The position numbers and the translations under genes were made by a program. A stretch of 64,000 bases of DNA from Gp13-AA77 sp035946575 (GTDB lineage: Bacteria > Acidobacteriota > Terriglobia > UBA7540), in NCBI GenBank assembly GCA_035946575.1, contig DASYZG010000119.1:30180-94179 (forward strand), in the 5' to 3' direction. Each line of letters opens with the position of its first letter. The first letter of the stretch is position 1. This document shows, one piece after another, positions 34,703-44,072 of the stretch. The notes under the pieces were generated by a model. That model had not been told where the DNA came from and made no database searches. It saw only the letters and a program-made list of their open reading frames with translations.

Positions 34703-35248
34703 ACGACTCCCTTCGCGTCTGATGGAGGCCGTAGCACGACGTCACATGTCTGGACCGCAGAAACCTCTAGCCCCCTATAGCCATAGCGCCGCAGTTTGCG
34801 CTCGCCCCCGAATAGCCGACAGATCGGCAGAGCTGCGATTCGTGATCGCCGGGCACACGTCAACCGGCCATAACCGCACAATTCACATTATAGGCGCAAC
34901 CCCGGTTCCATTCGATCGATTACCGTAAATTGCCCAGCCAAAACCAGTTGAGCAGAAGCAGGGCTGGCATCAAACCCGGAGGCACACGTAAAATTTCCCG
35001 GCTCGGGCAAGAACTGGCACAACGGAGGCAAGCCGCTGCCAGTGTAGCGCCCCTCCCAGGAGTGCAAACTTGATGCTTCCTGTAGAGCTCGGCCGTCCGG
35101 TCAGCATGCGGGGCTAAAACCCGCCGCTACGGGCGGCCTTCCGGGTCATATGACACCACTGCCCACCACCAAGCCATCGAGCCGGAATCGTTCATCGCTG
35201 CTATACTGTAGTTCTGCAACCGTAACTTGCTATCGCAGCCTGCTTCCC
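34703..35248. other. Intergenic region upstream of otsA and tRNA-Ser
   Basis: About 545 bp between the divergent otsA (minus) and tRNA-Ser (plus). It must contain the promoter of the trehalose operon and that of the tRNA. I cannot identify boxes with confidence. A single REP-like palindrome is at 35108-35136. No reading frame is convincing. Confidence 0.4.
35108..35136. repeat. Solitary REP-like palindrome
   Basis: gcggggctaaaacccgccgctacgggcgg, which read on the minus strand is gtagcggcgggttttagccc. It matches the tagcggcgg..ttta..gcc unit of the paired elements at 6276-6401 and 11052-11148, but stands alone, 113 bp upstream of the tRNA. Confidence 0.5.
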
Positions 35249-35887
<639 letters not shown>

Positions 35888-35937
35888 GTTCGCTCGACCA
35901 TCGCCTGGTTCCTGTAGCGAGCAGAGCGAAGTGGGCT

Positions 35938-35962
35938 ATCGGGCCGCAGCTTGCGGCCCGAT
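35938..35962. terminator. Stem-loop downstream of integrase remnant
   Basis: A perfect 10-bp stem atcgggccgc / gcggcccgat with a five-base loop lies 51 bases after the remnant's stop. No T-run follows (tctgtgctg), so it is a terminator candidate on position and stability only. Confidence 0.4.
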
Positions 35963-36055
35963 TCTGTGCTGACCTGATCTGATCGTATTCCTATAGATGA
36001 TCATCCAGGCCGACGCCAAAAAGCTGCCACTGCCCGAGGACCTGAAAATTTAAAC

Positions 36056-36118
36056 TCTATGGGCTCCCGCCGCGTCCGCAGGCTCAGATCGCGCGAGAAC
36101 AAAAACTGGACCCACCGT
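36056..36118. repeat. 63-bp direct repeat, left copy
   Basis: Aligns without gaps to 38331-38393, with a 25-bp identical core (cgcaggctcagatcgcgcga plus gaaca) and scattered mismatches elsewhere. It lies upstream of the GH39-like gene; the other copy lies after it. The right copy's gtgggttcgaat (on the minus strand) also matches the T-arm of tRNA-Ser. Confidence 0.65.
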
Positions 36119-36518
36119 CCGACCTCGTCGACTGTTCCCGATCTTGTTGGCAGAACCCCACAGCCGGGCGCAGCGCGAGACCTTGCTCTCGCCCGAGGCC
36201 GCGAAGCCGCGCTCGGAACGATGAAGGTGCCCCGCACGTTCCGGCACTTCCGGCAGGCAAGCTCCGCGCCACGCCTGTGGTTGCGGACACCAAAGTGTTG
36301 CCTTCCCGAGGCGCAATGTTGAAGTGGCTCGTTCCGGAAGCGGGAATTACTCGCGAAGGAGTTCTGCAGGCTCTCCGTTAACCGCCGGCGGACGGCTGGC
36401 GATAATGATGATTGCTGATCGGGCTGCCGACGGGCCAAGATGGGCTTGTGTGCCGGGCTCGGGGCGGGCGATTCGGCCGGGAGTTCGAGCGCAGGGTTGG
36501 AGTTGCGAGGGGGATTTT

Positions 36519-38030
36519 ATGAACCGCCGGTTGCGCGTCGTGAGCCTGGCAATTCTGCTTGTCTGGGGCTTCATGGGTAGTGCCGAAGCCGCGGATCAGC
36601 CGGTCAAGGTTGACGTTCACTGGAACCACGTCACCCGTGTGTCGCGCACGGAGCCCACACTCCTGCTCGGCTCTTCGCCGCTGACCCTGCGCGGCGCGCC
36701 CTTGCACGACGCAATTCTGCAGCGCGTCAGGGACCTCGGCGCCAACGACGTGCGCTACACGGGGACCGGTTACCTCTATCCCCACATGGGCATTGCCGAG
36801 CTCGAGCCGCCCATGGCCACCAAGACTTCCTGGGACTTTTCGCACATCGACCCGCTCGTCGAGGACACCATGGAGGCGCTGGCGGGGCATCCCGTAGTGC
36901 TGAATTTCAGCGTCGTTCCGGAGTGGATGTTCAAAACGCCCAAGCCCGTCCCTTATCCCGCGGACCTGGCGAAGATCGATTGGAACTACGAGCAGGGGAA
37001 CGAACTGCGCGATCCCACCTGCCGCGAGGCGGCCGATTATTTCGCCCGCGTCGTGGCCTGGTATGTGAAGGGCGGCTTCACGGACGAACGCGGGAAATGG
37101 CACGGGTCGGGCCACCACTACAAGATCGACTACTGGGAAGTGCTCAACGAGCCCGACATCGAACATAGCTGGAGCGTCGAGGCCTATACGAAGCTGTACG
37201 ACGCCGTGGTTGAGGCCATTCACAAGGTCTCCCCGCAGACCAGGTTCGTTGGGATCTCGCACTCGTATATCGGCGGGCATCCGGAGTACATCACTTATTT
37301 CCTGAACCCCAGGAACCACAGGCCTGGCACCCCGCTCGACATGATCTCCTACCACTTTTACGCCGTGCCGAGCGCCGATGAACCGCCCGAGGTCCAGCAG
37401 TTCACTTACTTTGACCAGGCCGACCGCTTCCTCGAAGACGTCGGCTACATCGAAGCGATTCGCAAAATGCTGTCGCCGCGGACGGGCACGATGGTGAATG
37501 AGATCGGCACCATGCTCCCGGACGATTGGTCGCAGAACAAGCCCGACTACGTTTTCAAGCCCATTCGCCCCGACTACTGGAGTCTTTCTGCCGCTACCTA
37601 CGCTTACGTGTTCGTGGGCCTGGCGCGGCTCGGGATCGAGGCGGCGGGCGAATCGTCCATTCCCAACGCGCCCGGGATGTGGCCGAGCATCGCCATGCTC
37701 GACTGGAACACGGCTCAGCCGAACGCGCGGTACTGGGTGTTGAAGCTAATCCTCGACAACTTCAGGCCCGGCAGCAAGCTGGTGGAGTCTTCCAGCGACT
37801 CCGGCGACGTGACGGCGCAGGCGTTCGTGAGCCCGCGCGGCGAGCGCAAGCTGCTGCTCATCAACAAGCGGGAGCGCGAATTTGAGATTGAGCTGCCCGG
37901 CCGTGGCGGAGCGAAGGTGGAGATGATCGACCTTGCCACCGGCTCCAATCCGCCCGCCGCCAGCCCCGTCGCCGGCTCGAGTTTCAAGCTGGGCGGTTTC
38001 GGCGTGGCCGTGGTAACGCTTGCGAAGTGA
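36519..38030 (+). CDS. Secreted GH39-like glycosidase
   Basis: 503 residues from ATG 36519, which has a gaggggga ribosome site and opens a signal peptide (LRVVSLAILLVWGFMGSAEA); the frame extends to 36324 without support. The fold is a clan-A (beta/alpha)8 barrel of the GH39 xylosidase/iduronidase type: an Asn-Glu acid/base site in DYWEVLNEPDIEHSW, ISYHFYAVPS, and a nucleophile Glu candidate in TGTMVNEIGTML. A C-terminal beta domain (AFVSPRGERKLLLINKRER) resembles the sandwich that follows such barrels. Substrate is unknown. The gene lies between two copies of a direct repeat, next to a recombinase remnant, and may be acquired cargo. Confidence 0.8.
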   Translation: MNRRLRVVSLAILLVWGFMGSAEAADQPVKVDVHWNHVTRVSRTEPTLLLGSSPLTLRGAPLHDAILQRVRDLGANDVRYTGTGYLYPHMGIAELEPPMATKTSWDFSHIDPLVEDTMEALAGHPVVLNFSVVPEWMFKTPKPVPYPADLAKIDWNYEQGNELRDPTCREAADYFARVVAWYVKGGFTDERGKWHGSGHHYKIDYWEVLNEPDIEHSWSVEAYTKLYDAVVEAIHKVSPQTRFVGISHSYIGGHPEYITYFLNPRNHRPGTPLDMISYHFYAVPSADEPPEVQQFTYFDQADRFLEDVGYIEAIRKMLSPRTGTMVNEIGTMLPDDWSQNKPDYVFKPIRPDYWSLSAATYAYVFVGLARLGIEAAGESSIPNAPGMWPSIAMLDWNTAQPNARYWVLKLILDNFRPGSKLVESSSDSGDVTAQAFVSPRGERKLLLINKREREFEIELPGRGGAKVEMIDLATGSNPPAASPVAGSSFKLGGFGVAVVTLAK

Positions 38031-38330
38031 GCGGGCCACGCCACACCCGGACCGCCATAGGCCGAATTCGCCTACCGGTCAATTTTCTACCATTGACTGG
38101 CACCAATTGAACAAATCCTTCAGTTCGCTCGATATTTACGGCGGAGCCGGCTATCTTCTGCGCGCTTCGTCCGGCGTGGAGCGGTATAGGCCGCGCGTGT
38201 TCTTCGGCAGGTCTGTGGGGTCCTGGACTTTGGACCCCGTTCGAGAGGAGCCAGGGCCGGTGATTTTGCCATCTTGCGGCAACGCTCTCAAAAGTACCCC
38301 CGACTCGCAGCGAAGGATCATCCTGCAAAT

Positions 38331-38393
38331 TCTATTGGCTCCAGCCGCGTTCGCAGGCTCAGATCGCGCGAGAACAGAATTCGAACCCACCGT
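38331..38393. repeat. 63-bp direct repeat, right copy
   Basis: Pairs with 36056-36118 in the same orientation. It ends eight bases before the stop codon of the orphan minus-strand fragment. Read on the minus strand it begins gtgggttcgaattctg, sharing gtgggttcgaat with the T-arm of the nearby tRNA-Ser. Confidence 0.65.
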
Positions 38394-38400
38394 CTGGCTC

Positions 38401-38634
38401 TTAGCACGCCTCGCGTTTCAGCTTCTCGAACTGCTCCCGCCGCCTCTGCCCGCCGATATGCGCGAGCACTCTGACCAGGATGGGCAGCAGGCTCTCCTGG
38501 CCCTGGAAGTGCGTCCCTACGTACGCTTCCATGAGCGCCGGCAGGGCGAGGAAACTGCGCGCCGCTACATCCACGAGGCCCTGCCCGGTCCGGAGGTATT
38601 TGACCAGTTTTCTTGAGAGAACGGGGTGAGTGGG
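38401..38634 (-). pseudogene. Orphan 3' coding fragment, no start codon
   Basis: A 77-codon frame open from just after a TAA at 38635-38637 to TAA at 38401-38403. It has no ATG before the middle and no plausible start at its 5' end, yet codon third positions are strongly GC, as in real genes here. It encodes SRKLVKYLRTGQGLVDVAAR, then LMEAYVGTHFQGQESLLPIL and EQFEKLKREAC. It looks like the C-terminus of a lost gene. No family is recognised. Confidence 0.5.
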
Positions 38635-38761
38635 TTACAAGCCAAGCCCCAGCCTCTACATAGATGTAGGCTGCTTGCCACCATAGGACGCGCAGAACCA
38701 CCCATCTGCTCGAGACTCTAAGCGCTCCCGTCCCGACAGAGATCCGGAATTGACAGCGCCG

Positions 38762-40513
38762 TTAGTTTCGATTTGGGTCGGTTGCGGGCGAAGGGAGGCG
38801 GGTGAGGAAGGGGAACAGCGGTGTGATTTCGAAAGGTTTCTTTTCACGGGGCGAGATTAAGGCGATCGCGACGGGCTTTACGAGGGAGACCCGGCCGCTC
38901 CAGGAGTCAAGCAGGATGCGGGCCCCGAGCGGAAGCGCAGCCAGCTGGTCGAGCCTGGCGGGCTGAAGCTGAGGCGCAATGTTCATAAGGTCCGCCAGGT
39001 TCCCGAAACGGCTGCTTTGTGCCAAGCGGTCGCCGAGATGGGGTCCGAGCAGTCTGGGTGTGTGCACAGAGGTGGCCGACAGGGCCTTCAAAAAGAGACC
39101 TGCACTCGCTAACTTGTCTCGGTACGGCGAGCTTCTCAGCAGCTCCACCGACTTGCGGTCCGCAGCTTCCTCCTCCTGCGATGTGCGATGAAAATCCAGA
39201 ACCCGCAGGAGCTGATCGTCGGGCACGAGCGTGCGATCATAAAAGGCAAAGCGAGTGTCGAATTCATTTTGGGTATGTCCGAGCGCAATATGGGCTAGCT
39301 CGTGAGCAAGTTCCATGGCCAGACTCGCTTCATCCGGCAGAACGTCAATCAGACCGCGGCTGACGACAATGGTGTACCCGATTGCCAGCGACTCCAGCGG
39401 GACCGTCAGGAGGACCCGGCAGTGGATGGCCGGCAGAGTGTCGAGTTGACTGGTCACCACGAGATTGTTGACAACCGTCGCGCAGACCTGATCCACGTCG
39501 CCGGGCGGCGCGAGGAGGCCTGCCCCCTCGAGACGGTCAAGCACATTCTCTTCGGCTTGCCTCTGCCACGCCCGCTGACCCTCAATGGGCGACGGCGGCT
39601 GGGCGGCCGGGCTTGTGTCGTCCACCTTTGCGGGAGCGTCCACCACGACCCACGTGAGGGTTTGCTGATGCCTGGCGCTCGCCAGGTCGTAACCCCACAG
39701 GCGCGTCTGGGCTTTGAAGCTCGCTGACCGTAGCACGTTGTACTTCAACTTCGTCTCTTCGGTGTAGACGTACACGGGCAACCAGAGGCCGGGCTGTAGA
39801 TTCTGGCGCCAGCTGTCGAAATGGAAGTAGTATTCGAATTTCGGATGCGTGGCGTAAGTGCCGTTGAAGCGTACGATGTGGTAGTCCTGATCTTCCACCC
39901 AGAGCCTGCCTTTGAAGAGTCCGGTGCCTGCATGCTGCCTCGGCACAACGTCGAAGACGAGGCAACGGACGCTGCCCAGGAACTCCCGGCGCACAAGGGT
40001 AAACCCGTAATGCTGCAGGTCGAAGCGGCCGACGTCCATGACGATCGTGTAAGCAAAGGCCTGGGGCTGGAAGTGCAAACCGTACAAGCGACTGATCTCG
40101 GTGGCCATGCCGGCCAGAGCCCGGCGCCCGCCTCGGGGTCCCGGCAGAAGAGACTGCTCCTTCAACCCCCCACGAAAGTCGAGGGCACCGAGATAATAAT
40201 GATCACCGGCCGGCACAGTTCCCAGTGCCGGGTCGAGACGGAAATCCTGGATGTAGGTCTCAACACGCGGCCGGTAATTTACAAGCGAGCGGACGAGATT
40301 GTTCTCCTGTGCAATGATGCGGTCGAGGACGTAGGATGCCTGGGCCCCGGCAGGTGTCTGGTCAGCCGATTGCGCTTGAAAACTTTCCTGGCGGGACTGC
40401 TCGTCTGCCACGCCTTGCGCCGGACTGCCGCGGGCCGGCTCGACCGCAACCGCTACGGCAAGCAGACAGCCGCAAAGCCGGATATTCCGCATTCTGATGG
40501 ATCTTCTCGTCAT
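38762..40513 (-). CDS. Secreted M48-family metalloprotease
   Basis: 583 residues from ATG 40513 (ATG 40489 possible). A signal peptide (IRLCGCLLAVAVAVEPARG) exports it. The N-terminal 270 residues resemble an outer-membrane lipoprotein-sorting-like beta domain (VYVYTEETKLKYNVLRSASF, RLWVEDQDYHIVRFNGTYA). The peptidase domain has the zinc motif HELAHIALGH (HExxH) and the third ligand Glu in SQEEEAADRKSVELL. M48 enzymes with such exported domains act in periplasmic proteolysis or envelope quality control. It is the last gene of a minus-strand group after TonB- and FecR-type genes. Confidence 0.85.
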   Translation of the reverse strand: MTRRSIRMRNIRLCGCLLAVAVAVEPARGSPAQGVADEQSRQESFQAQSADQTPAGAQASYVLDRIIAQENNLVRSLVNYRPRVETYIQDFRLDPALGTVPAGDHYYLGALDFRGGLKEQSLLPGPRGGRRALAGMATEISRLYGLHFQPQAFAYTIVMDVGRFDLQHYGFTLVRREFLGSVRCLVFDVVPRQHAGTGLFKGRLWVEDQDYHIVRFNGTYATHPKFEYYFHFDSWRQNLQPGLWLPVYVYTEETKLKYNVLRSASFKAQTRLWGYDLASARHQQTLTWVVVDAPAKVDDTSPAAQPPSPIEGQRAWQRQAEENVLDRLEGAGLLAPPGDVDQVCATVVNNLVVTSQLDTLPAIHCRVLLTVPLESLAIGYTIVVSRGLIDVLPDEASLAMELAHELAHIALGHTQNEFDTRFAFYDRTLVPDDQLLRVLDFHRTSQEEEAADRKSVELLRSSPYRDKLASAGLFLKALSATSVHTPRLLGPHLGDRLAQSSRFGNLADLMNIAPQLQPARLDQLAALPLGARILLDSWSGRVSLVKPVAIALISPREKKPFEITPLFPFLTRLPSPATDPNRN

Positions 40514-40538
40514 CCCGTTCGGTCCCTAACAGGGGATC

Positions 40539-41627
40539 TCATTCCGCGAGCTGAAACAACATGTCCACCGTGGCGGAGAAGTCCACTGGCACTCCATTTC
40601 GGAGCGCGGGCTTAAAGCGGATCTGCTCAGCCGCTCTAATAGCGGCCTCGGTCAAACCATGGCCCAGGCCAGCCTGAACTCGCTGGACACGCACTTGCCC
40701 TGTGGCCTGAAACACCACAGCAAGCAGCACCTCACCCTGAATCCGCAGCCGGAGCGCATCGGAGGTGTACGCTGGGTTCGGCTTGAAAGTAATCTCAGGC
40801 GGCCGGAAAGACGACTCCGAATCCTGGCGGTTGAGCTGCACGGGTGAAGCTGATCTCTCGGCTACTCCAAACCCGGCCTCTCTAACGCTTCCGGGTCCTG
40901 GACTTGCTCTGCCTGCCCCGCTGCTCACAGCGGCGGCCGCGCTGTCGAAGCCTGCCCTCGTCGTTGTGCTCCGTAGTCCTTTGCCGCCTCCGGTGCCACT
41001 GCCTAACCCCGGACCCGGGGCCAGATCGAACGATCCGAGACTCGGCACGTTCCCTACCGTCGCGAGCGCTTGACCCCGGAAACCGCTGGGATCACCGAAG
41101 CCACCCGTCTGGATCTGATCGGGCGGGCGCTGGAGAGTCCCTGTTGTGGAAGTGCCCGTGAAGTCGCCAATCCGAACCGCAGGTACGCTTCGCCCTGGCA
41201 ATTCGGTGGCCTTAACCGCGGGTAAAGAGTAGGGGAGAGGATGGGGCGGCAAAGCCGGACGCGTCGTCGCCGCCCGCGGGGGCTGGATCAACGGAAGCGG
41301 CCGGATTATGGGCGCAGGCAACTCGGGGACCTGAAGGCGGCTTTCGACCGGTGCCGTACGGCGGAGGTTCCGCATCGTGGGCTGCGGGAGGCGGGATGAC
41401 TCCGGTGGGCGCGCAAGTTCCAGCAGCGTGTAGCGAGCGAGGTGGGCGGGCTCACCCGGGGGCGCGAGCTGGACCCAACCCAGAGCGCTGATGCAGACAA
41501 ACTCGACAACCGAGCTGACGCCAAACGCGCGCCACCGGCGCCGACGCTCTGCGCCTGTCGGTTCGATCAGGCCGAACTGCACACCGACAGCGGGACCCAT
41601 GCCCCGGGTGCCTTCCTGGACCTCCAA
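40539..41627 (-). CDS. TonB-family energy-transducer-like protein
   Basis: 362 residues from a TTG at 41627; ATG 41600 (MGPAVGVQFGL) is a good alternative with aggaagg upstream. One transmembrane helix (VSSVVEFVCISALGWVQL, about residues 38-55) is followed by a long Pro/Gly/Ser-rich periplasmic linker and a C-terminal TonB domain (PNPAYTSDALRLRIQGEVLL, AAIRAAEQIRFKPALRNGVP). No exbB, exbD or TonB-dependent receptor gene is in the window, so it may serve a distant system. It lies 63 bp after the FecR gene. Confidence 0.85.
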   Translation of the reverse strand: MEVQEGTRGMGPAVGVQFGLIEPTGAERRRRWRAFGVSSVVEFVCISALGWVQLAPPGEPAHLARYTLLELARPPESSRLPQPTMRNLRRTAPVESRLQVPELPAPIIRPLPLIQPPRAATTRPALPPHPLPYSLPAVKATELPGRSVPAVRIGDFTGTSTTGTLQRPPDQIQTGGFGDPSGFRGQALATVGNVPSLGSFDLAPGPGLGSGTGGGKGLRSTTTRAGFDSAAAAVSSGAGRASPGPGSVREAGFGVAERSASPVQLNRQDSESSFRPPEITFKPNPAYTSDALRLRIQGEVLLAVVFQATGQVRVQRVQAGLGHGLTEAAIRAAEQIRFKPALRNGVPVDFSATVDMLFQLAE

Positions 41628-41690
41628 CCGCCGGCCACGTCGAAACTACGGCGGTGAATCTGATTTGTTAAGCCAACCCTGCCAGCCTGG

Positions 41691-42455
41691 CTAGGGAGCG
41701 CTCGGGCTGGCGGGCGGGCCAGGCTCGGAAAGCGGGCCCTCCGCGACACCCAAGCCCACTCCAACGCCGGCGCCGACACTGATCACGAACATGGCCGGCC
41801 CGGATGCCAGCAGGCCGGTGGGTGCGGCCGTTCCGGCTGTGGTGGCAGCGGTTGTGGCAGCGCCGGCCTGCGCCTGAGGCTGGCCTGAAGGCGGGACTCC
41901 GGCTCCGGCAACTTCGGCGTAGTGCCCTTCCGCGAGCACGTACTTCCGGCCGGAACTCTTCTCCGTGATGGCGACCGGCCCCCGGCGAGCAACCACCTCG
42001 GTGTTCTTGTCAGGCAGCATGGTCACGCCATAGGTAGCGGGCCCGCCGGCCGGCTCGATCGTGTACCGCGTTGTCTCAAGCACCAAAGCGTTCTTACCCG
42101 GGTCCCAAGCCGCGATGCTGCCGGAAGCGACTTCGGCGACGACACGGCCCGCGTTACTTTCAAAGCTCACCGAGGTTCGTTCCCCCAGGGTGACTTGGGT
42201 ATCGGCCGAAAATCTTACCTGGGCGGTCCCGTGCTCCTCCGTCTTCAGGGTGCTGCCCGAGGTCAAAGTCCCTTCGACGGGCAGGGCCACTCCGTTCAGG
42301 AACGTCCCGGAGGAGTTGATAATCTTCCCGATCACTGCCCTGTCTGCGTCCTTGCCGGACCCGGCAGGCCGGTCGGCAGGCCGCGCCACCGGGAGGCACC
42401 CGAGCATCATCAGGGTGCCCCAGATGATGAACTTCTTGCCAGATAGAATGCGCAT
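41691..42455 (-). CDS. FecR-domain secreted protein
   Basis: 254 residues with an excellent aaaggag ribosome site. A signal peptide (FIIWGTLMMLGCLPVARPA) is followed by the FecR beta-strand domain (GKIINSSGTFLNGVALPVEG, GTAQVRFSADTQVTLGERTSV, AEVASGSIAAWDP). The C-terminal 70 residues are Ala/Thr/Gly/Pro-rich with a hydrophobic glycine segment (MFVISVGAGVGVGLGVAEG), possibly a membrane anchor. There is no adjacent sigma factor, so classical FecIR regulation is not indicated; such proteins often accompany exopolysaccharide loci. The gene lies 27 bp downstream of the membrane-fused epimerase. Confidence 0.75.
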   Translation of the reverse strand: MRILSGKKFIIWGTLMMLGCLPVARPADRPAGSGKDADRAVIGKIINSSGTFLNGVALPVEGTLTSGSTLKTEEHGTAQVRFSADTQVTLGERTSVSFESNAGRVVAEVASGSIAAWDPGKNALVLETTRYTIEPAGGPATYGVTMLPDKNTEVVARRGPVAITEKSSGRKYVLAEGHYAEVAGAGVPPSGQPQAQAGAATTAATTAGTAAPTGLLASGPAMFVISVGAGVGVGLGVAEGPLSEPGPPASPSAP

Positions 42456-42482
42456 GCTAGTCTCCTTTCCGTCGTGTTTCGC

Positions 42483-44033
42483 TCACAGAGCTACTGCAAC
42501 TTCAGCACGCCTCAGAAAATCCGTTGAAGCCGGCGCCAGATCCTCGCGCAGCTCCTGAGGACCGTGGCCGTTGAGTTCCGCCAGGCTTCGGTCATTGTGG
42601 TAGATGGCCTCACGGTAGTCCTTCACTAAGTCCTTCTGGAAAGCGCGCTGAATTTCAGCGATGCCATCCTCCAGGGTCTTCTCGCAGGTGAAGTCCAGGT
42701 TCGTGCGAATCTTGTCGAAGTTAACGCGGTAGTTCCGATGGTCGGCGTTTTCGACACGGACCACTTCAAGCCCGGGGATGTGGGTCTCGATCTGAGCCGC
42801 TACCTCGCCCAGCGTGGCGTTGAGCCGGTCGTCGCCGGCATTAAAGATCTCGTACGCCACGCGGGTCGTCGGCGCCTGCAGGCAGGTCAGGAAGGCACGG
42901 GCAATGTCTTCGACGTGGATGAAAGGGCGCCACTGCGTCTGGTTGAAGATGGTGATGCTCCTTTCCCGCAGCGCGCGCGCCACGAGCAGGTTCACCACCA
43001 GATCGAAACGCGGCCGGTACGACCATCCGAAGGCCGTCGCCAGGCGGAGAATGGTGGGAGCGAAGCCGGCCGAAGGCTGGCCCAGAATGAGCCGTTCCGC
43101 GTCGACCTTTGTGCACGCGTACAGCGAAATAGGTGCCGCGTTGGAGCGCTCATCCAGCAGGTAAGGGCTGGCGCCGTAAACACTGCAGCTCGATGCGAAG
43201 AGGAAGCGGCGGACGCCCGCCCCATGGCAAACATGCTTGATCAGTGCCGTGGCGGCCAAGTTCGTCTCCAGCGTCACGCGACTGTCCAGGTTGCACGCAG
43301 GGTCGCCGACGATGGCCCCAAGGTGAACTACTGCGTCCATGTTCTCGATCGCCCTGACCACGCCTTCCACATGACGAAAATCGTCGCGCAGCAACTCGAA
43401 CTGAGGGTTGCCGCGCAATCCGGCGATTGGCGCGTCCCCGAACAGCAATTCGTCGAGGACCCGGACGCGGTAGCCTGCCGTGAGCAGCCGACGCACCAGC
43501 ACCGAGCCGATGTAGCCCGCGCCACCGATCACAAGCACGTTTCGCACCGACCGCTCGCCACCCGCTGACTTGCGTTCGATTCGATACTCGCGAACTACAT
43601 ACCCTTTCAGCAGACGGCTGCCGCCGACCAACATCAACCCCAGCATCCAAGCCAACCCCTCCACGAGCCGCGGCAATGGGAGTTGTTCTACCGCGTACTC
43701 CAGAAACGAGTGCACCAGAAAGGCTATGCTGACCGCCTGAAAGATCACGAGAGCCTTGAACCGCCCCCGATAACCTCGCGCATGGGTGTAAAAGCCGGAC
43801 AGGGTAAACACAAAGACGCCGACTAGCGCCAGCATGAAAGCGTTGGGGAAATAGATCGCCGCCAGCCACTGCCGCACCTTGGCCGGGTCCGGATTGCCGC
43901 GCCAGAGCACGATCCAGCCGACCAGATAGAGGTAGGAGGCCACAAACACCGAGGCGGAGAGCAAAAGGGCGTCTACGGCCATTCGAGGCAGCGCCTCGAC
44001 CAGTTTGAACCCTCGAAGACTGAGCTTAGGCAT
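42483..44033 (-). CDS. Membrane-fused NAD-dependent sugar epimerase
   Basis: 516 residues. Residues 1-150 hold about four transmembrane helices (AVDALLLSASVFVASYLYLV, AFMLALVGVFVFTLSGFY, LVIFQAVSIAFLVHSFLEY, GLAWMLGLMLVGGS) of the type seen in front of initiating sugar transferases and CapD/WbpM dehydratases. Residues about 163-480 are an extended short-chain dehydrogenase/epimerase: NVLVIGGAGYIGSVLVRRLL, VVHLGAIVGDP, ASSCSVYGASP, catalytic YACTK and WRPFIHVEDIARAF. It resembles UDP-glucose 4-epimerase-like enzymes rather than the FlaA1 dehydratase class. Its place next to the initiating transferase suggests it supplies that enzyme's sugar nucleotide at the membrane. Confidence 0.85.
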   Translation of the reverse strand: MPKLSLRGFKLVEALPRMAVDALLLSASVFVASYLYLVGWIVLWRGNPDPAKVRQWLAAIYFPNAFMLALVGVFVFTLSGFYTHARGYRGRFKALVIFQAVSIAFLVHSFLEYAVEQLPLPRLVEGLAWMLGLMLVGGSRLLKGYVVREYRIERKSAGGERSVRNVLVIGGAGYIGSVLVRRLLTAGYRVRVLDELLFGDAPIAGLRGNPQFELLRDDFRHVEGVVRAIENMDAVVHLGAIVGDPACNLDSRVTLETNLAATALIKHVCHGAGVRRFLFASSCSVYGASPYLLDERSNAAPISLYACTKVDAERLILGQPSAGFAPTILRLATAFGWSYRPRFDLVVNLLVARALRERSITIFNQTQWRPFIHVEDIARAFLTCLQAPTTRVAYEIFNAGDDRLNATLGEVAAQIETHIPGLEVVRVENADHRNYRVNFDKIRTNLDFTCEKTLEDGIAEIQRAFQKDLVKDYREAIYHNDRSLAELNGHGPQELREDLAPASTDFLRRAEVAVAL

Positions 44034-44072
44034 TTTGGCTCCAGTTGGACGTTCGATTTCGGTTTTTCGAGG

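Larger units (their letters stand above)
35888..36518. other. Intergenic region after the integrase remnant
   Basis: About 630 bp before the GH39-like start. It contains a strong stem-loop (35938-35962) and the first copy of a 63-bp direct repeat (36056-36118). A minus-strand frame spans 36001-36438, but I cannot match it to a family, and its composition does not look convincingly coding. The promoter of the GH39-like gene should lie near its 3' end. Confidence 0.4.
38031..38761. other. Intergenic region with repeat and gene remnant
   Basis: About 730 bp between the convergent GH39-like and M48 genes. It contains the right copy of the 63-bp direct repeat (38331-38393) and an orphan minus-strand coding fragment (38401-38634). 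A 14-bp palindrome ctacatagatgtag sits near 38656. I see no other gene. Confidence 0.45.

Noticed and set aside
36001..36438. Minus-strand 145-residue reading frame over the left direct repeat
   Set aside because: No recognisable domain, composition rich in Arg/Ser/Pro as in shadow frames, and it spans a repeat whose other copy is read in different contexts.
38341..38400. Possible tRNA on the minus strand from a gggttcgaat T-loop-like word
   Set aside because: No acceptor, anticodon or D-arm can be formed around it; the word belongs to the direct repeat.
41691..42455. FecI/FecR-type iron signalling system
   Set aside because: There is a FecR-domain and a TonB-type protein but no sigma factor or TonB-dependent receptor nearby, and the FecR protein has an ordinary signal peptide.
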